A stretch of 64,000 nt of DNA from a bacterium (GTDB lineage Bacteria > Bdellovibrionota_B > Oligoflexia > Silvanigrellales > Silvanigrellaceae). The stretch spans positions 47,782-111,781 of the forward strand of contig RGDM01000001.1 of NCBI GenBank assembly GCA_009918675.1. The letters are read 5' to 3'. Below the pieces are notes generated by a model that saw only the letters and a list, made by a program, of their open reading frames with translations, did not search any database and had not been told where the DNA came from. Shown here one piece after another: positions 62,165 to 64,000 of the stretch. Numbering within the stretch: position 1 is the first letter of the stretch; the number at the start of each line of letters is the position of its first letter. Position numbers and translations under genes: made by a program.

Positions 62165-62880
62165 GATTGAGTGCGCCCCTCCCGTGCAGCTTCCAGAGTT
62201 TCTTCTGCAACAATCGCAGCGCGTCTCAGCTTATAAATAACCAAAGTGAAGAGAATCATCGCAACGAGATTGGCCATCAAAACCAAACCAACATCCGCTG
62301 AAGCACTGCCACCTTTCCTCACGAAAGTTTGCGGCTGATGCAGTGAACGCCAGATGTTCACGCTGAAATAGACTATTGGGACATTGACGGCTGCAAGAAG
62401 AGCAGTCACCTGTCCTGCGTTGCGTCGCGCTTGAATGTCGGGAGTGAAGCTACGGAGAACATGATAAGCGCAACAAACTAAAAACATAACCAGAGTCGAG
62501 GTGAGGCGAGGATCCCAATCCCACCAGACTCCCCAGGTTGGTCTTCCCCAAATACTTCCGGTGGCAAGAGCCAAGGCAGCAAACAAAGTCCCCAGATCGA
62601 TAGCAGCATGCGCACTTTGGTCGAAATGTTCAAACTTTGTTTTTTTGAAAAAACCTGCTGCTGCAAAAACCGCGGCGAGGATAATCCACATGAACGCACA
62701 CCACGCGACCGGAACATGAACGAACATAATTCTGAAGACATCGCCTTGGTCTTTGTCGGAACCAATCCAAAACAAGGCCAAACCCCAACCTGCCAACTGC
62801 AAAACAACGGCAGGCAACAGCAGCTTAGACCAAAACTGGAAACTCTTCTTGAATTCAATTTGTTGCTGTGATGTTTGCAT
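62161..62880 (-). CDS. ccmC: Heme exporter/handling protein CcmC
   Basis: A 239-residue, six-segment membrane protein that presents heme to CcmE. The tryptophan-rich periplasmic loop is GSIWGRPTWGVWWDWDPRLT, the hallmark of heme-handling proteins. Conserved histidines occur in MFVHVPVAW and NIWRSLHQPQT. The start is ATG 62880; a GTG one codon upstream has AGGAG at better spacing and is equally possible. It overlaps ccmD and follows ccmB by six bases. Confidence 0.95.
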   Translation of the reverse strand: MQTSQQQIEFKKSFQFWSKLLLPAVVLQLAGWGLALFWIGSDKDQGDVFRIMFVHVPVAWCAFMWIILAAVFAAAGFFKKTKFEHFDQSAHAAIDLGTLFAALALATGSIWGRPTWGVWWDWDPRLTSTLVMFLVCCAYHVLRSFTPDIQARRNAGQVTALLAAVNVPIVYFSVNIWRSLHQPQTFVRKGGSASADVGLVLMANLVAMILFTLVIYKLRRAAIVAEETLEAAREGRTQS

Positions 62881-62886
62881 CACATT

Positions 62887-63594
62887 TTACTCCTGGAAAA
62901 GAACATCGCTCAGTAAAATTCCGAGCGCCAAGAAAATACAAGGCACACTAATTAGAACAGTCCACCACGATTGTGCAGACGTGCCAGCGAGCATCACTAC
63001 GCCAGGATCCGACATCGTCGCCAAGCTCACGGCGGACAATAATACACTCATCTGCAGCGGGTAAAAAAGCAATGGCATGAGCAAATCACGCGCGGTACTG
63101 CGCGCTGTCACACATGCCAACAACGAACCGACGGTGCCAGTTCCCAGATTAAAAAGCAGCAAAAGCGGAAACAACTGCGGAAGCAAAGAAGAAATTGCAT
63201 TGAAAGGAACATTATAAAAGATGATCCACATCAAGACGAGGGGAATCTGCACGGACAGTAGGTAAGCAACAACGAAGAGAATCTTGCCAAACAACAGCGC
63301 AGAGCGTTGCGCTTGCGTGGAGAGAATATACTCGAGAATGCCCGCTTCTGTTTCAAGCGCAAACAATCTACCAACGGTGAGGGCCACGACGAATTCATTA
63401 ATAGCCCAAAAGGCTCCATGGCGAATCTCGGCTTTTTGAATCAGCTCAGTACCAAACGCGAATGGAAAAAGAATTGCCAAACAGGCAGCAAAGGCGAGCG
63501 TTCCCGCCCACGACGCTTTCCGAATGAAGACTGATCGAACGGAATACTCAAAAATTAATCCGCAGGTTTCAAGCCACGTCGCCGACGATCTCAT
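62887..63594 (-). CDS. ccmB: Heme ABC exporter permease CcmB
   Basis: A 235-residue, six-segment membrane permease, partner of CcmA. Visible landmarks are FAFGTELIQK, FWAINEFVVALTVGRLFALE, LLACVTARSTARDLLMPLLF and YPLQMSVLLSAV, in the order of known CcmB. ATG 63594 overlaps the ccmA stop (ATGA), so the two are coupled. Confidence 0.94.
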   Translation of the reverse strand: MRSSATWLETCGLIFEYSVRSVFIRKASWAGTLAFAACLAILFPFAFGTELIQKAEIRHGAFWAINEFVVALTVGRLFALETEAGILEYILSTQAQRSALLFGKILFVVAYLLSVQIPLVLMWIIFYNVPFNAISSLLPQLFPLLLLFNLGTGTVGSLLACVTARSTARDLLMPLLFYPLQMSVLLSAVSLATMSDPGVVMLAGTSAQSWWTVLISVPCIFLALGILLSDVLFQE

Positions 63595-64000
63595 GGCAAC
63601 CACCGACTCAATTCCCAGCTCGTTCCGCACCATTCGGTCAGTTCGAGGTCGTGTGTCGCAACAAGAATTGCAGCCCCATTCTGACGCAATTCAGTCACGG
63701 ATTTAAAAAACAATTCTTTTCCAGCCGAATCAAGACCATTTGTTGGTTCATCGAGAAACATCAGATTTGGCTTCACTAATAAAAGAAAAGCAATCGTCAG
63801 GCGTCTTTTTTGGCCGGTTGAAAGAGATCGAACAGTTTGCTTAAAACGATCAGCCAAGCCAACCTTCGTGAGCACTTCAGTTGCTTCAAAAAGATTCCAG
63901 CTCCGTCCCTTTGCTCGCGCGTAAAATTCGAGATTACTTGCAACAGTGTGCTCTTGAAAAAGCGCCGGTTGGCTCGCGAGATAACAGATATCCGTCGCAA
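63591..64000 (-). CDS. ccmA: Heme ABC exporter ATPase CcmA, 5' end beyond the window
   Basis: This is the C-terminal two thirds of the ATPase that powers release of heme-loaded CcmE. The frame runs off the window's end, so Walker A is not seen. Visible parts are YLASQPALFQEHTVASNLEF, then YARAKG, the signature SLSTGQKRR, Walker B LMFLDEPTNGLD and the H-loop VATHDLEL. The first two segments match the CcmA sequence around its Q-loop. A GTG inside the frame near 63875 is not the real start. Confidence 0.92.
   Translation of the reverse strand, partial: ATDICYLASQPALFQEHTVASNLEFYARAKGRSWNLFEATEVLTKVGLADRFKQTVRSLSTGQKRRLTIAFLLLVKPNLMFLDEPTNGLDSAGKELFFKSVTELRQNGAAILVATHDLELTEWCGTSWELSRWLP

Noticed and set aside
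1..64000. CRISPR array, insertion sequence, prophage or integration site
   Set aside because: No regularly spaced repeats, transposase, integrase or phage structural genes were found in either strand. The only direct repeats are the two tRNA pairs and a 12-base coding repeat.

Overview
The window looks like a housekeeping-rich stretch of the chromosome of a Gram-negative, respiring bacterium. The evidence is an LpxH-like lipid A phosphoesterase, many lipoproteins and Sec/Tat-exported proteins, a System I cytochrome c maturation operon, a high-potential iron-sulfur protein (HiPIP), aconitase and Fis-type regulation. GC content is moderate by eye, and genes are tightly packed on both strands with ATGA-type overlaps. 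No phage, insertion sequence, integrase or CRISPR array was seen. The mix of envelope lipoproteins, HD-GYP signalling, Suf with an Rrf2 regulator and a long Fis-like protein would suit Bdellovibrionota or a relative. That placement is inference; there is no rRNA here to test it.

Layout. 1-2.6 kb: 3' part of mtnB, a half-length TauE/SafE permease and a short-type alpha-glucan phosphorylase. 2.9-3.9 kb: a vWA lipoprotein. 4-10.6 kb (minus): the iron-sulfur assembly operon, in transcription order rrf2, sufS, sufU, sufC, sufB, sufD and a Rieske ferredoxin. A terminator separates rrf2 from sufS, and a palindrome lies upstream of rrf2. 10.9-17.3 kb: a very long ABC1/UbiB-like kinase, DUF2797, an MltD-type transglycosylase, thioredoxin and a small partner protein. 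17.3-23.5 kb (minus): gpsA, mfd and a TPR/beta-barrel protein. 23.6-29.5 kb: MoxR ATPase, PilZ-like protein, threonine aldolase, lipoate ligase-like protein, HAD phosphatase, a fabF broken by an internal deletion, and a Tat-exported HiPIP. 29.5-32.4 kb: two tRNA-Glu genes and aconitase. 32.5-43.8 kb: a minus-strand envelope set (CapA-like, lysozyme-like lipoprotein, lipase), an HD-GYP protein, a hybrid histidine kinase, dnaB, a Fis-like regulator and ychF.

43.8-50 kb: a c-type cytochrome lipoprotein, nth, two tandem membrane proteins that look like catalytically dead sulfatase-fold proteins, and a tandem pair of tRNA-Gly genes. 50.2-57.5 kb: an XRE regulator, a small lysozyme-like lipoprotein, RarA/MgsA, an exported hydrolase, an NAD(P)-binding protein, a 13-cysteine Csp1-like copper storage protein, PepP and an exported proline-rich protein. 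57.5-64 kb (minus): the ccmA(partial)-B-C-D-E-G operon, then an RNHCP zinc protein, two metallophosphoesterases and an FAD oxidoreductase.

The main functional threads are iron-sulfur biogenesis and use (Suf, Rieske, HiPIP, aconitase, Nth), heme and thiol export chemistry (Ccm, thioredoxins, copper storage) and envelope remodelling (MltD, two lysozyme-like lipoproteins, CapA, lipase, pseudo-sulfatases). The observations most worth checking are the fabF deletion, the 13-Cys Tat protein, the paired pseudo-sulfatases, the rrf2 palindrome and the helix flanking the first tRNA-Gly.
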